Assembly: GCF_042242105.1 (NCBI RefSeq)
Contig: NC_092020.1
Location: forward strand, 1,663,001 to 1,727,000
Direction of reading: 5' to 3'
From: Pempheris klunzingeri
Lineage: Eukaryota; Chordata; Actinopteri; Acropomatiformes; Pempheridae
DNA length: 64,000 bases
The position numbers were made by a program, and so were the translations under genes. The notes below the pieces were generated by a model, which was not told where the DNA came from, did no database searches, and saw nothing but the letters and a program-made list of their open reading frames with translations. The first letter of the stretch is position 1. Every line of letters begins with the position of its first letter. Shown here piece after piece: positions 1 through 22,899 of this stretch.

Positions 1-7587
<7,587 letters not shown>

Positions 7588-10225
7588 AAACAAACCTGGC
7601 AGGGATGTAATCAAAACAGTCCAGAATGTGGGTGACTACTCTATCCAAATTCATTGTTTGTTTATTGTTTACATTTTTTACAAGTCATGCAATGAATCAT
7701 CTTCAGTAAAAATTGCAATGCAGCTGTTCCATCCCATGTTTACAGGCCCTGAGGTAGCCTCATGGATCTTGTTTTGAAATCTAAAGATACACCAGACTAA
7801 TGCACAATGGAATAAGAACCCTATAACAGACTGGGTGATACAGGGCTAATCACCTCATATCAATATTCATAATATACATAAGACATTATAGTATACTATT
7901 TTATATGTAATGTATATTTGAGTTGTGTCTATTTAGCAAATAATATAAAGTTTTGTGAAGAAAAAAGAAGAAGAATATATTTGAAATGTATTGAGTCAAG
8001 AGAATTATAAAGATTATAATAAATCATCAGAAATAAATGTATGCTCTTGGCAAAATATTGCAGAGATCTCGTCAAGTAGCGACTTCTGTTAATTGCGTAG
8101 TCCAAAGCATTGGTTGGTTAGATGGTGATGTGTTTGTTAAACTTTCTAACTGTTGTAATGCAAAATGGAGATCCCTGTTTACTATGTTGACAATGTCTGG
8201 TGCAATGATAGAAGAGTGAAAATGTAACTGACTGTGTTGGAAAATGAAAAAACTGCTGAAAGACGAGTATGACATTTTAAACTATACTTAATGACCGAGG
8301 CCCATTCTCTCACTAAAACAGTGCAGGTACGAGACATACCTGCTCAGGGCAGACAATGTAGCAGTGACCCAAGTCATAGTCATGTCCACTATACAGTAAC
8401 CTTACTCAGCTGTAGAGAAGGAATACCCACACTGTACTTATTAACGCACAGAGTGTATTTTCCACCATTACTGGCCCATGGTTCACTTGCATCTCACTTC
8501 TCGTGAATTATAGTTTTAAATCCACTTGCAAGTGAGTAAGCTTATCACTAGAATTTTGCACAAACTCTGAAATTAGCTCTGAAGTTAAAATGTATCTTTT
8601 AATGTTTGATTAAATGTTTTTTTTCACTCTGCTGCTGAAAAATTCCACTTGAGTTCACACCACCAGTGTTACATCGTTCGTCTTCTCAAGGCTAAAGCTT
8701 ACCTGTTTCAAAGGATCTTTTGTTTTATTCAGGTTTTCAGATACAATATAGACAAATTTGCTTTCTATGTGCTGTTGTACATTGTGCAATCTAGCAAATA
8801 TATAAGAAACACACAAAGTAGTTTTGTATGTATTTTAATAAAACTAACACATCTGTTTCCTGTCTGAAATCTTCTTTTTGTCTCATCCTCTTGTTATTCT
8901 AGGAAACTGATCAAAGAGGCTTTATAGTTGTACAGGCCTAACATGTATACTGGACATACTGCTAAAAGAAAGTGCTGCGGAACCAAATTAAAAGTAACAA
9001 CCTGGCTGCCACAATACTTACGAAAAGAAACTCAACTCAAAGGTTTATAAAATACTGTATGTAAATATCCACCCTGATTTAAGGTATTTAACTGAATCGT
9101 CCCTGATTTAAGGAATGTAAGAGTGGTTAATAGTGGATATTGAATGCCATACAGTGGATACTGTAATTTAAAACAAACAAATGACCAATATTTGTCAAAT
9201 GTTATAAATCAACATGGAGGCTCATTTAAATCCAATGTCTTTGTCTTGCCCTGAATATGAGCTTTTTATGCTTTATCAATTTTCAGCGTCTTTGTAGAGC
9301 AGTGTAATTATTCATCAGTTTAGTGATATAGCCCACCTATTATACTCTTCATTTTACACTGACGGATTGACCTTCAATATAAAGGGGAAAATCAGGAATT
9401 CAGCTTTGTTGAACTTCTTTAATTGGTTTCAGAACACATTTATAGTGTGTATAAGCGCTCTCTTTTCACGGTGTGTCCTTCGCTGTTGATGTGGCATTTT
9501 CCATAACCATATGCAGTGTGTTCTCTTTCACTGTACTGCATGCTTTCCCTTACGTATCAGACTGTCAGGGGCAGATACACTGACCATTGAAGGGGATGAT
9601 ACTGTTTGTACAGACAATTTTCCAGTTCTAAAGATGACAAAAACAGGCAAAAATCAAAGGCCTTGGTGGCAATATGATAATGTTTTGCAAATGATATTCA
9701 GTATGGAAATGTATTATTCTAAACTGTAAATGTAAATAGTAAGATTTGAGAGAATTAAAAAAAAAAACACTTTTAAAACATTACTTGTAACATCAAGATT
9801 TATCCAAACTCTTCGCTATTTTGTAAAAAGGAAAGAATAAAACATGTCTGTAAGGTAATTATTTATAGTAGTAATGTAACATAGAGACTAATAGCAAAAC
9901 ATATATTTTAATGAGTATATAACGAGTATAAAGCATGGGACATGTTTATTTTTATAAACAAAAATATCAGATATTGTTCTCTCATCAGCACTTGAACATT
10001 TTAACATTATGATAAACATTTTCTGTGGTTGTCATTGTTCAGTTGCTTTGCTAAACTGTGTGGATTTGTCTGTGTTTCATTCACACAATGAGCCCGCCAT
10101 GGCTTAATCCATTGTTTCTTTATGTGTACCTATTCATTCCTGTCTTTATTTACTGTCAATGATCTTGTCGTCACTGTGGTCTTCTGTCTGTGTACAAAGT
10201 TAACTCATGTTTTAAGAGCAATAAA
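7588..10225 (+). other. Probable frmpd3 3' UTR and AT-rich downstream DNA
   Basis: There is no coding signal after the frmpd3 stop. Several AATAAA signals occur, near 8020-8036, 8836, 9837 and 10220-10225. The last is followed by T/G-rich sequence and is a plausible distal poly(A) site. Which signals are used cannot be told from sequence. From 10226 to about 11340 I see only AT-rich intergenic DNA. Confidence 0.4.
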
Positions 10226-11339
10226 GTATATTATATAAACTGTCAGAGAATTTGGAAGTGACATTGCATGCGGTGAACATGTGGTAGTAACAGGGTGTCC
10301 ACTGGAATGACTTCAAACAAATGAAGTCATGTGAAAAACAAATTACCTGGAAACGTCTGTCTGGCTGCTGCCAGCAGGTTCTTACTGCTGTGGTTGCTTC
10401 ATTCATTCAAACTGATGTTGACTCAACAGTGCAGACCTCAATGGCTGGACACAACACCTTTGGCTCTGTATTGTTGACTTTTAAGATTTACTTGTAACGG
10501 GGTTTTTTTTTTCTTTCTGTTATTCATGATGATTGACAAGTATTGAGAAAGATAATCCAGTAAAACTGTAGATGTAGATGTCACACTCACCATTTTACAC
10601 ACCGGTCAAACCTAAATAAAGGCTACAGTTATGTATCACTGCATAGACAACCATTTAACTGGCTGTATTCACACTAGACAGTTTGACAAGTCACAATACA
10701 AAAAGCACAGGTGTAAATAATAAAACTAATGCTCGCTGAATTCAATTTACCTGCATCAGTTCAGGGTCCTGGTGTTGTGCATGCTTGGCTCACTGTCACT
10801 CTTAAGATATTAACTTAAGATATTATTGTTAAAATGTTATTACTAACACCCGTGTTTCTCCTACTATAACAAGTCAAAATGTCTGCAGTGACAAAACACT
10901 TATACTTACTCTTTTATGGACTGTATTATGGTGAAGCGCATCTGTTATCATGCCTTAGTCCGCCATGTTGTCTCTGGGGTCCTGAAGGGAGTGTCGGGCA
11001 AAATGCCAAAATGAAAAGGTCAGATTTAACTTTAATGACAACATAAATCACGCCCAACACCATTATTAAGCCAGTATGGCCAGTGTACTAGTCTACATAT
11101 GCACTGTAGTGCCTCCACATGTCAAGAAAGGAGGTGAATGTAGGAGCCCATATTGCCACTGGCGTATTTCCAGAGTTTACAAACATTAAAGTTACCTGGA
11201 TGCCAATGCCCATGGTGTTTTAGACAAAAAAACAGAAAATAAATTATTCATTTCAGGAAATAAGATGCACAGGTCCTTGAAAAAAGCAATGTATTAACTA
11301 ACTTTGCGCTAATTTGCGCTGTTGCGCTGTAATTAGCAT

Positions 11340-14632
<3,293 letters not shown>

Positions 14633-15689
14633 CAAATAGCGTCTGCCATCTTCTGTGTGCTGTTACACCAAATAAGAGAAGAGGGAATTTCCCCAACTCA
14701 AAACACAACCATTAGCAAAGATGTTCTGCTAACTAACCGTGGAAAAAAAAAAAAAAGAAAAAAAAAAAAAGAAGAATGAACTGTCATGTCTGTTACTAAT
14801 GCTGACTCCTCTCACCTGAGTCCCTGCCCCCTTCGAGCAGTGTCCCTTCGTGTCTGGGGCACCAAAGCAATCGCAAGCTACCAATTCAGGCTAGCGTATT
14901 TATTGTACTTGGATAAATTAGTGTTTATCCACTGTGAACTTTTTTTCCCACCCCATCATAACGTTTAGATTAAGAGTTTCTCCTGACCATTTCACCTCCC
15001 CGGGAGTCATTTCAAGTCTGTTGTCGGAGAGCTTATATAAATATATAACCTGGCAGGTCCCAGTGGTCAGGAGAAGCATCTGTCATACGAAGCTGTTACA
15101 GTGCTTTTTGTTACAATGAATGATGAGTGTAGTTTTTCATGTTGCCCTTGTATCCTCTGCTGTTTTGAAAGATTATAATTAATGAAGTGAATGTGTATTG
15201 AACTAGTTTACAAATGCCACTGAAGCTCCACTCAACCAAGAGTGCCTCAACAGTCTGAAATGAAATTACTTTTTCCTCCAGTCTCCTCCTCCTCCTCTCC
15301 CCTCCCCTTCCATTCAGCTGTGCTTATTTTCTCACTGGATGAAGAACTTCGAAAGTGTCTTACCAGGCAGTAACAATGTGTTTTGGGATGTTTCTTTCAA
15401 CTCTTGAGGTGCCCTCATTGAGTGGGGTCTGCCCAGTGTCCAGGGTTCACCCTTCCAGGCGCTACGTCGGAGGTCTTTCTATAGAAAAGTTGTCGGGTTT
15501 TTAGTTTGGGGTCTCTGCAGGCTGGAGCTTCCTTCAGAAATATTCACCTGCTAAATTTTCTTTTTTTTTTTTCTTTTTTTTTGTATGTCTGGAGGAAGGA
15601 TGTCATTAATGTGCATATTCCAAACCTTTGTGTTTTAATTTTTCAGTAGGGTGAATGCACCGCTTATCTGAGGATGCATTCTTAATAAA
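14633..15689 (+). other. prps1 3' UTR with poly(A) signal
   Basis: An A-rich tract (14743-14771) follows the stop closely. The probable poly(A) signal AATAAA is at 15684-15689, followed by T/G-rich sequence. This 1.05-kb UTR contains no coding signal; a T-rich run lies at about 15559-15584. Confidence 0.5.
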
Positions 15690-15699
15690 ATTAAATATG

Positions 15700-17370
15700 C
15701 GCAAAATCTTAAACCTTGCACTTGTTTTTCTTATTTCTGGTTCCCATAGCAGTGGGTGTACTACAAGGTGTGTGGAGCCTAAAGCCAGAGTTTTCAGTGT
15801 CGGAGTGGTGGCTCTCCTTCAACCTGGCCAGTCACCATGGTAACCGGTGGAGGTTATGTGCAGAGTTTTGGCTTGAATTGTCTCTAAAAAAGCCCAAAAT
15901 TGTCAGCTGTGAGTGATGTAGACTCTGCTGAGAGAACACTTTTACACTGTACATGCAAATCATTTGTGCTGCCACTGAACAAAGCCATGCGGTGGCAGTA
16001 TCACAAACTGTGTGCATGGCGTTGTCATGGGAACCTACACGCATTCAGCTGCTGATGCAGAAAATCTGTGATATTACACACAAACACATAGGTCAGACGT
16101 GTCAGCATGCTTGGTCCTGATGAGCTGCAGCCTGAAGAGCCTGAAGCTGAAAGCCTGAGTTAACAAACACTGTTTGTCCACTGTCGAGGTACTGATTATC
16201 TCTGAGTGGGAGTTTAGGATTTGTCAAGCCAGCTCGCATGAAAGAAAGCCAGGTTTTGTTGAACTTCCTTCATAGGATAACCCTCTGGGAGGTACTCCAT
16301 CACTGCAGCTAATGAAAGCTGCGCTGTCTTGAAAAATTCCAGCTTGAGTTAACACTGACTTTGACTCAAGGCTCTAACTGTTCCACTAACACTATTCGGC
16401 CCTGTTTATTCAACACCAACCCAAACCAGGCTTGAATAAGCTTGTGCATAAATTACATAAGCAGCACAGAAGAGTAGATTGTGGAAAAGACTATTCTAGA
16501 CTGATGGAACTGCATAAAGACTATAAAGGGGTCATGACCACAAAGGGCGTGATATTTTTACCTAAACTAACTTCCAGCCAGTCAGAGGCGGTTATCTGTA
16601 GAATGTGGTAAATGAAAAACCTGTTCTTGTTCTTCAACTATCTATGTTAAGCATTTCACATTGCATTTAGTGTATGACATGTGCTGAAGAAGCTTTGATT
16701 GACTGACTTTGGAGACAGTGAAAGTGGTAAGACATGATTTATTTAAGTGATTTTCATGACTTTATTTTTATTAATACATAAGAAAAAGGTCTGAACTAGA
16801 CAGATGATCTCATAAAAACACCAGAGACGGATGTGTTATTCATAGAAAAAAGACATTTATATCCGATTGACAAGAGCTGCACACTCACAGCACTTAGTCC
16901 TCTTCCCCTTTTTATTCAAAGTATTTGTGTAATGACGTCATTCCTTCCTTTTTCTGGTATACTTGGTTTGTCAGTTTGACACATGCACTGTACTGCACTG
17001 AAAAGAGTTAAGTCCACTGAGAAGAGCCTGTGTGCACACTAACTTCCACACCAAGCGCTCAAGCTGTAAAGACAAATACACCTTGAGGTGGACGGTCAGT
17101 CCGCGCCTTTACTTGAAAAGTTTACGAACTTTTTTTTCTGTAAACAGTGTCTTTTTTTTTTCCACAACAGAGCTGACGGTCTACAAACAAAACCCTTGAT
17201 CTATCTTTTATGGGCTTATTCCAGTATTTTTAAGAACTTCCCCACCAGAACGAACATCCTTTCAGTGTGGAGAAGGTTTAGAAATGGCATTATTAACATT
17301 AAGTTATTGCATGTCTTCAGAGTCATATTTGCAGTCAATCACTGGTGATGTTTTCACATTGAACACACCC
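15700..17370. other. Intergenic region prps1 to slc25a53
   Basis: Short open frames are scattered through this region and none is convincing. It has AT-rich, unremarkable composition with no repeat structure I could define. Confidence 0.5.
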
Positions 17371-17379
17371 TTGTTCTGA

Positions 17380-17726
17380 GGTAGGCGAAGACTTTGATTG
17401 ACAGGCGAAATAACCAATCGCCGAAAACGTGACGTCGACCGTCTTGACCAATAGTTATTGTGGGACAGGCGGGCCGTTCACACCGGCAGATTACAGCTCA
17501 GTGCCTCCCGTTACCTTGTTTATTTGTTCATATTCAGGTAGAAACGGGTGGAAACGTGTTGCCATCGTAACAGGACGGATAACCTGAGGTTATACCTCTC
17601 CACGTGCAGTGCTGGAGGACGAGACGCCGTGTTGCCTTCAAGTTCCAACAATGAACGGAGGAAAATTAAAGTAACGCTTCACATTTTCTGTTTTGTTTAA
17701 TTTGCCTCCGGTTAACAGCTGACAAG
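17380..17726 (+). promoter_or_regulatory. Promoter and non-coding first exon of slc25a53
   Basis: Two CCAAT boxes (17414-17418 and 17448-17452) flank a CRE-like TGACGTC (17430-17436) in locally CpG-rich sequence. Downstream, ACAAG|GTAAAT gives a good donor at 17727. It pairs with the acceptor tatttctgctcag (ending 17923) just before the coding start, implying an untranslated first exon of roughly 17480-17726. Confidence 0.5.
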
Positions 17727-17930
17727 GTAAATGAAGTCCGTCTCTGATTAATCTTAATTGTTTCTGATCACAGACTATAATTCGAGTTATTTAAATGTCA
17801 TTAATTTTGCTGTGGTTTTATGATTTATTTGCATGTTTTCTTCCTTCAGTATCAGTATGAGTGTCCTCTATGAGGAGGATGACACTTAATGATTGATAGA
17901 TTTGTGGTTTTATTTCTGCTCAGCTCAAGG

Positions 17931-18806
17931 ATGGCAGGAAGTCGTAAACAAGACGAAGACAGCCTCAGGGACCCAATGTTTCATTTCCATAGTTACTTGC
18001 ATGGAGGGACCTCCAGCTTGCTATCTACCCTCCCCACCCTCGTCGTCTTTCCTGTTTACAAGACTGTTTTCCGACAACAAATCCACAACACCCCAGTTCA
18101 GCAGGCGGTGGGACAGCTCTGCAAAGAGGGGCCTGTAAAGCTCTACAGGGGTGTGGCCCCGCCTTTACTGATGAGGACTCTTAATGGCACGCTGCTCTTT
18201 GGCCTCCAGGACTCCCTCCTCCGCCAGCTTTCCCTGTCATCCCACAATGTCCTCCCCACCTCTGCCCTGCCCGCTCTGGCCGGGTTCGGAGCAGGTGTGG
18301 TAGAAGCTGTGGTCTTTACCCCCTTTGAGCGTGTCCAGAATGTGTTGCAAAATGGCCAAAACGACAACCGTCTACCAACCCTGAAGAGCGTCCTTGTCAG
18401 GTTGAAAGAACAGAGGCCAGCCTTAGGGTACTACAGAGCTTTCCTGCCCATCACAGCCCGCAACGCTCTAGGCAGCTCCCTCTACTTCGGCCTGAAGGGG
18501 CCCATGTGTGCCGTCGTGGCTGGACAGGGACTCCCTCCACTGGTCTCCTCCTTCATCTCAGGGACGCTGACCTCCATGGCGATCAGCCTGGCTCTTTACC
18601 CACTGTCTGTGCTGGTGGCAAACATGCAGGCACAGGTGGGAGGGGAAGTAAAGGGGGTCCTGGCTTGTTGGAGGATGCTATGGACATCTCGGCAGCAGAG
18701 TGTGGCTCTGCTGTACCGAGGAGGCAGTCTGGTTATTTTGAGATCATGCATTACATGGGGAATCACCACCGCTATCTATGACAAGCAGCAGAAACGCTCA
18801 GGCTGA
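17931..18806 (+). CDS. slc25a53: Mitochondrial carrier family member SLC25A53-like
   Basis: A single coding exon of 291 aa, close to the roughly 300 aa of this family. I chose the Met at 17931 because an acceptor ends at 17923; the frame is open further upstream (17889) but that part would be intron. Three mitochondrial-carrier repeats can be seen, with modified signatures at FPVYKTVFRQQ, TPFERVQNVLQ and YPLSVLVANMQ. Only the second keeps the acidic residue of the family motif Px[D/E]xx[K/R]. Repeat ends with YRG (KLYRG, LLYRG) are preserved. SLC25A53 is an orphan carrier of the inner mitochondrial membrane whose substrate I do not know. Position between prps1 and a thymosin beta gene fits human Xq22.2-q22.3, where SLC25A53 sits beside TMSB15, and supports the name over SLC25A51/52. 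Confidence 0.85.
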   Translation: MAGSRKQDEDSLRDPMFHFHSYLHGGTSSLLSTLPTLVVFPVYKTVFRQQIHNTPVQQAVGQLCKEGPVKLYRGVAPPLLMRTLNGTLLFGLQDSLLRQLSLSSHNVLPTSALPALAGFGAGVVEAVVFTPFERVQNVLQNGQNDNRLPTLKSVLVRLKEQRPALGYYRAFLPITARNALGSSLYFGLKGPMCAVVAGQGLPPLVSSFISGTLTSMAISLALYPLSVLVANMQAQVGGEVKGVLACWRMLWTSRQQSVALLYRGGSLVILRSCITWGITTAIYDKQQKRSG

Positions 18807-18976
18807 AGAGACACCTTTTTTGTGTTATTTATCATCCAGAAATCTATTTTATTATGTGTTATATTACAGTTCAACACATTTATTGTACCCCAGTTTGAAC
18901 ATGAACCAAAGCTGTTTGTGCATGGGAAATACAAATATGGTGCTGATTAAATCATAGGTGCCTTGTATGACATTAT

Positions 18977-19497
18977 CTTGAAGGGGAACTTCACCAATTT
19001 TACTCATCAAAGTCACATCCTCTGTGGCACTGGAGGAGTTTTGCTCTTTTTTTCCAACTATTTTGGGAGATTTTTGCTTTTTATGAACAGTAGAAAGAAG
19101 AAATAACATCCAACAACAAAAAAAACACCTCCAGCTGGGCTTGAACCAGGGAAATAGTATAACACCATCAGCAATTTAGACACTTTGGCTACTATGCCTG
19201 TGTAGTTCTCTAAACTCTGATGATGCTGTCAGGGTTACCTCAGACTGGAGACTACAACATCCAGCATAAAGCCTTAGTTATAAAGTGAGGTGTGCATTTT
19301 CTAAAAGATGGTTACAGTATTTAACAGGCAGGTAGGGTCAAACAAAATTGGTTTCATTATATGATAAGTGGGATTCATCCTTTTTAGGACTGGACCCATA
19401 TGAGGAATTAAAGGTCAGGATATCTCAGCCTATCTCTCTTGGGAGTCCCTTAACTTCATGAAAGTGCAATGTCAAATCAGTGAAGTTCTCCTTTAAG
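18977..19497. mobile_element. Short non-autonomous DNA transposon (MITE) with terminal inverted repeats
   Basis: The left end reads CTTGAAGGGGAACTTCACC (from 18977). The reverse complement of the right end reads CTTAAAGGAGAACTTCACT (from 19497 backwards). These are clear inverted repeats over about 20 bases with a few mismatches. The roughly 520-bp body encodes no protein. Flanks share CATTA (gaCATTAt before, tgCATTAa after), possibly a decayed target duplication. The element lies in the region downstream of slc25a53. Its superfamily is not determined. Confidence 0.65.
19118..19198 (-). repeat. tRNA-derived relic (pol III-type) inside the MITE
   Basis: Read on the - strand from 19198, there is an A-box-like TAGCCAAAGTG (19191-19181). 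A perfect B box GGTTCAAGCCC (19147-19137) starts exactly 44 bases later, the spacing of a real tRNA. A run of eight T (19125-19118) directly follows a tRNA-sized 73-base body. The T stem pairs at four of five positions, but acceptor and anticodon stems do not fold well. I therefore call it a tRNA pseudogene or SINE head, not a working tRNA. Confidence 0.5.
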
Positions 19498-20285
19498 TGC
19501 ATTAATGGGATAGATGCATATGCATGGTGTTTTTTTCTTCTTCTGTATGATATAGACTTTACATATGAATTAAAGGGCTGGAATGAATAAAAAAGGACAT
19601 AGTGGGTCAGTGATCAGCGCTGTTGGCTCACAGCCTTTGGTCAGGATTGTGTCCATAGACACACAGGTTACATTAACTGAACACTAACTTGCCATACAGC
19701 ATCTAATACATCCCATGCAGGATGTACCCCGCCTCTCACCCTTAGACTGTATTTCATACAGGGACAGGCTCCTGACCCCTGCAGTCAGAACAAGCCAATG
19801 GATGCAACAAATACGTTTGTTATTCACAGTGTAGCCCATCAAATCATTAAATAGATTGTGTTTGACCGTGAAAAAATTCAATTTGCGTGTCTGTAACCTG
19901 AGCATATACCTGTGAAATAACACACGATAGCATTATAATAGTGATTGATGTAGATTTTACATAGTAAGTAATCATCTTAATCAATAAATGGGTTCCTATC
20001 ATTTACCTGCTGTCCTCATACTAATTCTAATGGATTTGCCATATCTTGAGCAGACCACTAGATGGTACTGTGTTAAAAGTAAAAACGTGAAATCATCCAC
20101 ACCAACCACAATGGGCCTCTCATTGGCCGCGAATTCTTCCACGCAGGTAAAGGGAACAACAAATGGTTCAAATGACTGCGACGCTTCTTGGCAGGATGGA
20201 GCAGCTCTGCCCGAGAAGCAGCCTGTAACATTTCGGGGAGGTCGGGCACCGAGCCTGTCCAATTAGATCCTTCCTCTGAGCCTTG
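19498..20285. other. Intergenic region slc25a53 to thymosin
   Basis: An AATAAA at 19586-19591 could be a distal slc25a53 poly(A) signal, beyond the MITE. Overlapping short open frames at 20000-20320 on both strands show no family resemblance. Nothing else is supported. Confidence 0.35.
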
Positions 20286-20289
20286 GGAG

Positions 20290-20437
20290 CCAATGGGAGC
20301 CTGAACATCAGTGTCCATGTTGGCGTGCAGGAGGGCGTGCTGTCTCTATTTAAACCGTGGGCTTTGCACAGATTACGCAGACGCGTCTCACCTGGAAAAA
20401 ATAAAAAGGACATCCTCACTGCGCACTCCTGCACCAG
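20290..20437 (+). promoter_or_regulatory. CCAAT/TATA promoter and non-coding exon 1 of thymosin beta gene
   Basis: CCAAT is at 20290-20294 and a TATA-like TATTTAAA at 20347-20354. The predicted start site is near 20380. A short GC-richer leader exon ends at 20437 (CACCAG|GTAGAA). Beta-thymosin genes characteristically have a non-coding first exon, so this arrangement fits the coding exon 0.9 kb downstream. Confidence 0.6.
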
Positions 20438-21346
20438 GTAGAATGATCCTGCATTGTCTCTTTTCTTCTGCTCACACATTCAAGAAAGTCTGTTAATCAT
20501 TGCAATGTAATGCAAACACCATAATTAATATTTAGAGATTATTTCTAGGCATTCAAGGTTTATAGGTGTTATGCAACATCTTTGCCGTAGGCCGTCATTC
20601 CGATACAGTTTACAGCCTGACTGTGCCGATTACTCCGTTAGACTGTGGGGTGTGTATCGATACCTGGCATTCCTCCAAGCTGTTTCACTGTCTGTGGCTT
20701 GATCATTACTTGCTTTTCACCAGCCAACCTTATTATTTTCTCCTGTCGCACCCCTACTGTCGTGCCGTGCAGCCCTGAGAAACGCACGCAGTCCGATCTG
20801 TAATTTGTATGATATTGTCACAGCAGGCTCTGCACCTAAGGCCAGCTCCACAACGAATCTCTCCAACACCCTATGATGGTGCAACAAGCAGAGATTGTGC
20901 TGAAAACGTAGTCTCATTGCTGTAGTCTAATGAAAACAATATTTAGTCCTCATGAAACTTCTTGTCTTCCCCCCACGCAGAACTGAAGAATTTAATTTTC
21001 CATGTCATGTCATTTCATCCATGAATACCTGTAAATAACAGCACAGTGTAACATGACACTCTTTGTTCACTGTGAGCAGGCAGGTTATAAAGTAGGTGCA
21101 TGTTGATTCTTGTGACTGTCTTACATAACTCCAGAGTTCAGGTGTGGCTCGACTTGTGTACCTGTATGTGCCTGTGCTGCAGACAACATCTTGATGATTG
21201 ATGAAGCAGATAGTGGGATCACATGTTTATGCTTTCTCATGCATTCTTTCAACATTGTCTCACGCCCTGTCAACTTTGTGCTTTTGATTTGAATCACCTT
21301 CCTCCTCTTTTCTCTCTGACTTTTTCTACATTAGAAATCCTCCAAA

Positions 21347-22711
21347 ATGGGCGACAATCCAGTCACTACAGAGGTGGAAAAATTTGACAAGAAATGTCTA
21401 AAGAAGACCGAGACGAAGGAAAAAAACACTCTTCCGACTCAAGCGGGTAGGTGTTTCAGAGAGTAAAAGTGGGCTCTCAATAAAAGTCGGCCTCATCCGC
21501 CCTTTTCTTCGGCTCCTGGTTCTGCGTGGTCCAACTGCTCCCTGCCCGTGATATGAAACGCTACTGCAAACATTGCATTACTGATTAACTGCAAGTACAC
21601 ACCCAACTACCTGAGGGCTCATCCTTGTTCTGCTTAATGCCAACCTGTCCAGAGGAAACACATGACCCCACCCCCGTCTGTCTACTGGAAGATCTCCGTC
21701 TCTTGCTATGTGCAGTAAATGAACCTTAATAATATCCAGCACTGTTGGTGGGAAAAATTATAGTTGTACTTGAACGAGCAACGAATTACATGCTCAGATA
21801 AAATACTATACAATAGAAAAAGACACTTAAGATCTGCCAGGGTGTGAGACAGCAGGAAGGGGAGAGGCTCTTATCTGACAACAGCCCTGATGAGTGTCAG
21901 TCAGTCAGAAGCATTGTGGGTATTGGCACAGAGGCTGGTGCGTGTCGGCCTTTTATGAGTCTTTAGATGTGGATTTTATCAGGAGAGCTATGCAGTGGTT
22001 CAGTGGAGGGAGAAGCCTGTGTTGAACACTGCTTTAGCACTATGTGTACAAGCATTAAGGAGAGACTACCAGTTTGTGACTTTTGACAGAAGAAAAAGTA
22101 ATGAGAAGTTAAATGCAGGGGTTTCACCCACAGCCTTGCTTAGTCCGGTACGACCTGTAGCGTACGGGGGGGTAATGTGTTCAAATTTAACATAGATATT
22201 GCTGGATAATTTACATGACTGAGTCAATTTACTTGACTTTATAATTAGTCTACCATGTTGTAGCATTCACCATTGTCCTGTAAAGGACACTGTTCAGCTA
22301 AAGTGGCACATGTACATGTACTGAAGTACGTTCGTACTTGTATCTTTATTCATCTTGAAGTTGATTTCCTGTGCCACGCCTTGACATATTTTACATATGT
22401 AACGGAGCCAAACTCATGAGTGGAACCATCTGTGACAACAGCTGCCGCACCGTCAAACCTTCCCCACCATTTAGAGACTGATGCTTTAGATTCTAACTGT
22501 TGTCTGGCGTTTACATCTCCCTACAAAGTTGGGGTTCAGAAATTGATTAAGATATGATTATGATGTTTAAACACAGTGCTACATCAGTTTGTGTTCTTGT
22601 CCTGACAACTATTTAATTTGCAATTATATATTGATCACCTCACATGTGTCTCTCTCTTGTGATCACACAGAAATTGAAGAAGAGAAGAAATGTGCACAAG
22701 AGCAGAAGTAA
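21347..22711 (+). CDS. tmsb15: Thymosin beta, TMSB15-like
   Basis: Two coding exons, 21347-21446 and 22671-22711, give 46 aa, a typical beta-thymosin length. The N-terminal helix EVEKFDKKCLKKT and the actin-binding block LKKTETKEKNTLPTQ match the family; the second exon supplies the C-terminal helix EIEEEKKCAQEQK. Beta-thymosins sequester monomeric actin in the cytoplasm. A Cys near the C-terminus recalls TMSB15 (human ends KECVQTS). Adjacency to slc25a53 repeats the human Xq22 pair. An additional Cys at about residue 17, within the actin-binding helix, is unusual for the family. The ATG sits 16 bases after an acceptor-like ctacattag. The gene is short enough to be missed by length filters. 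Confidence 0.9.
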
Positions 22712-22876
22712 CTGAAACGCATCTGACATGATTCCTGTCCTTCAGTCCTGCCCTGTTATCTGCTCTTCCTCCTGTTGGGAGTCCTGCCCATCATCTCTGC
22801 CCCTGCCTCTGTTTCCTGGTTGATTACATATTATATCTGGGCTGATGCTGCGGGGAAATATCTGTCTGTAATCCCA

Positions 22877-22882
22877 AATAAA
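22877..22882 (+). terminator. Poly(A) signal of thymosin beta gene
   Basis: An AATAAA lies 166 bases after the stop codon, in a pyrimidine-rich UTR. A further AATAAA occurs near 23121 and could serve as an alternative. Confidence 0.5.
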
Positions 22883-22899
22883 TGAATGTAGTGGATGTA

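Noticed and set aside
19126-19198. Functional tRNA gene on the - strand
   Set aside because: A and B boxes and terminator are present, but acceptor and anticodon stems do not pair and no proper anticodon loop with U33 can be drawn.
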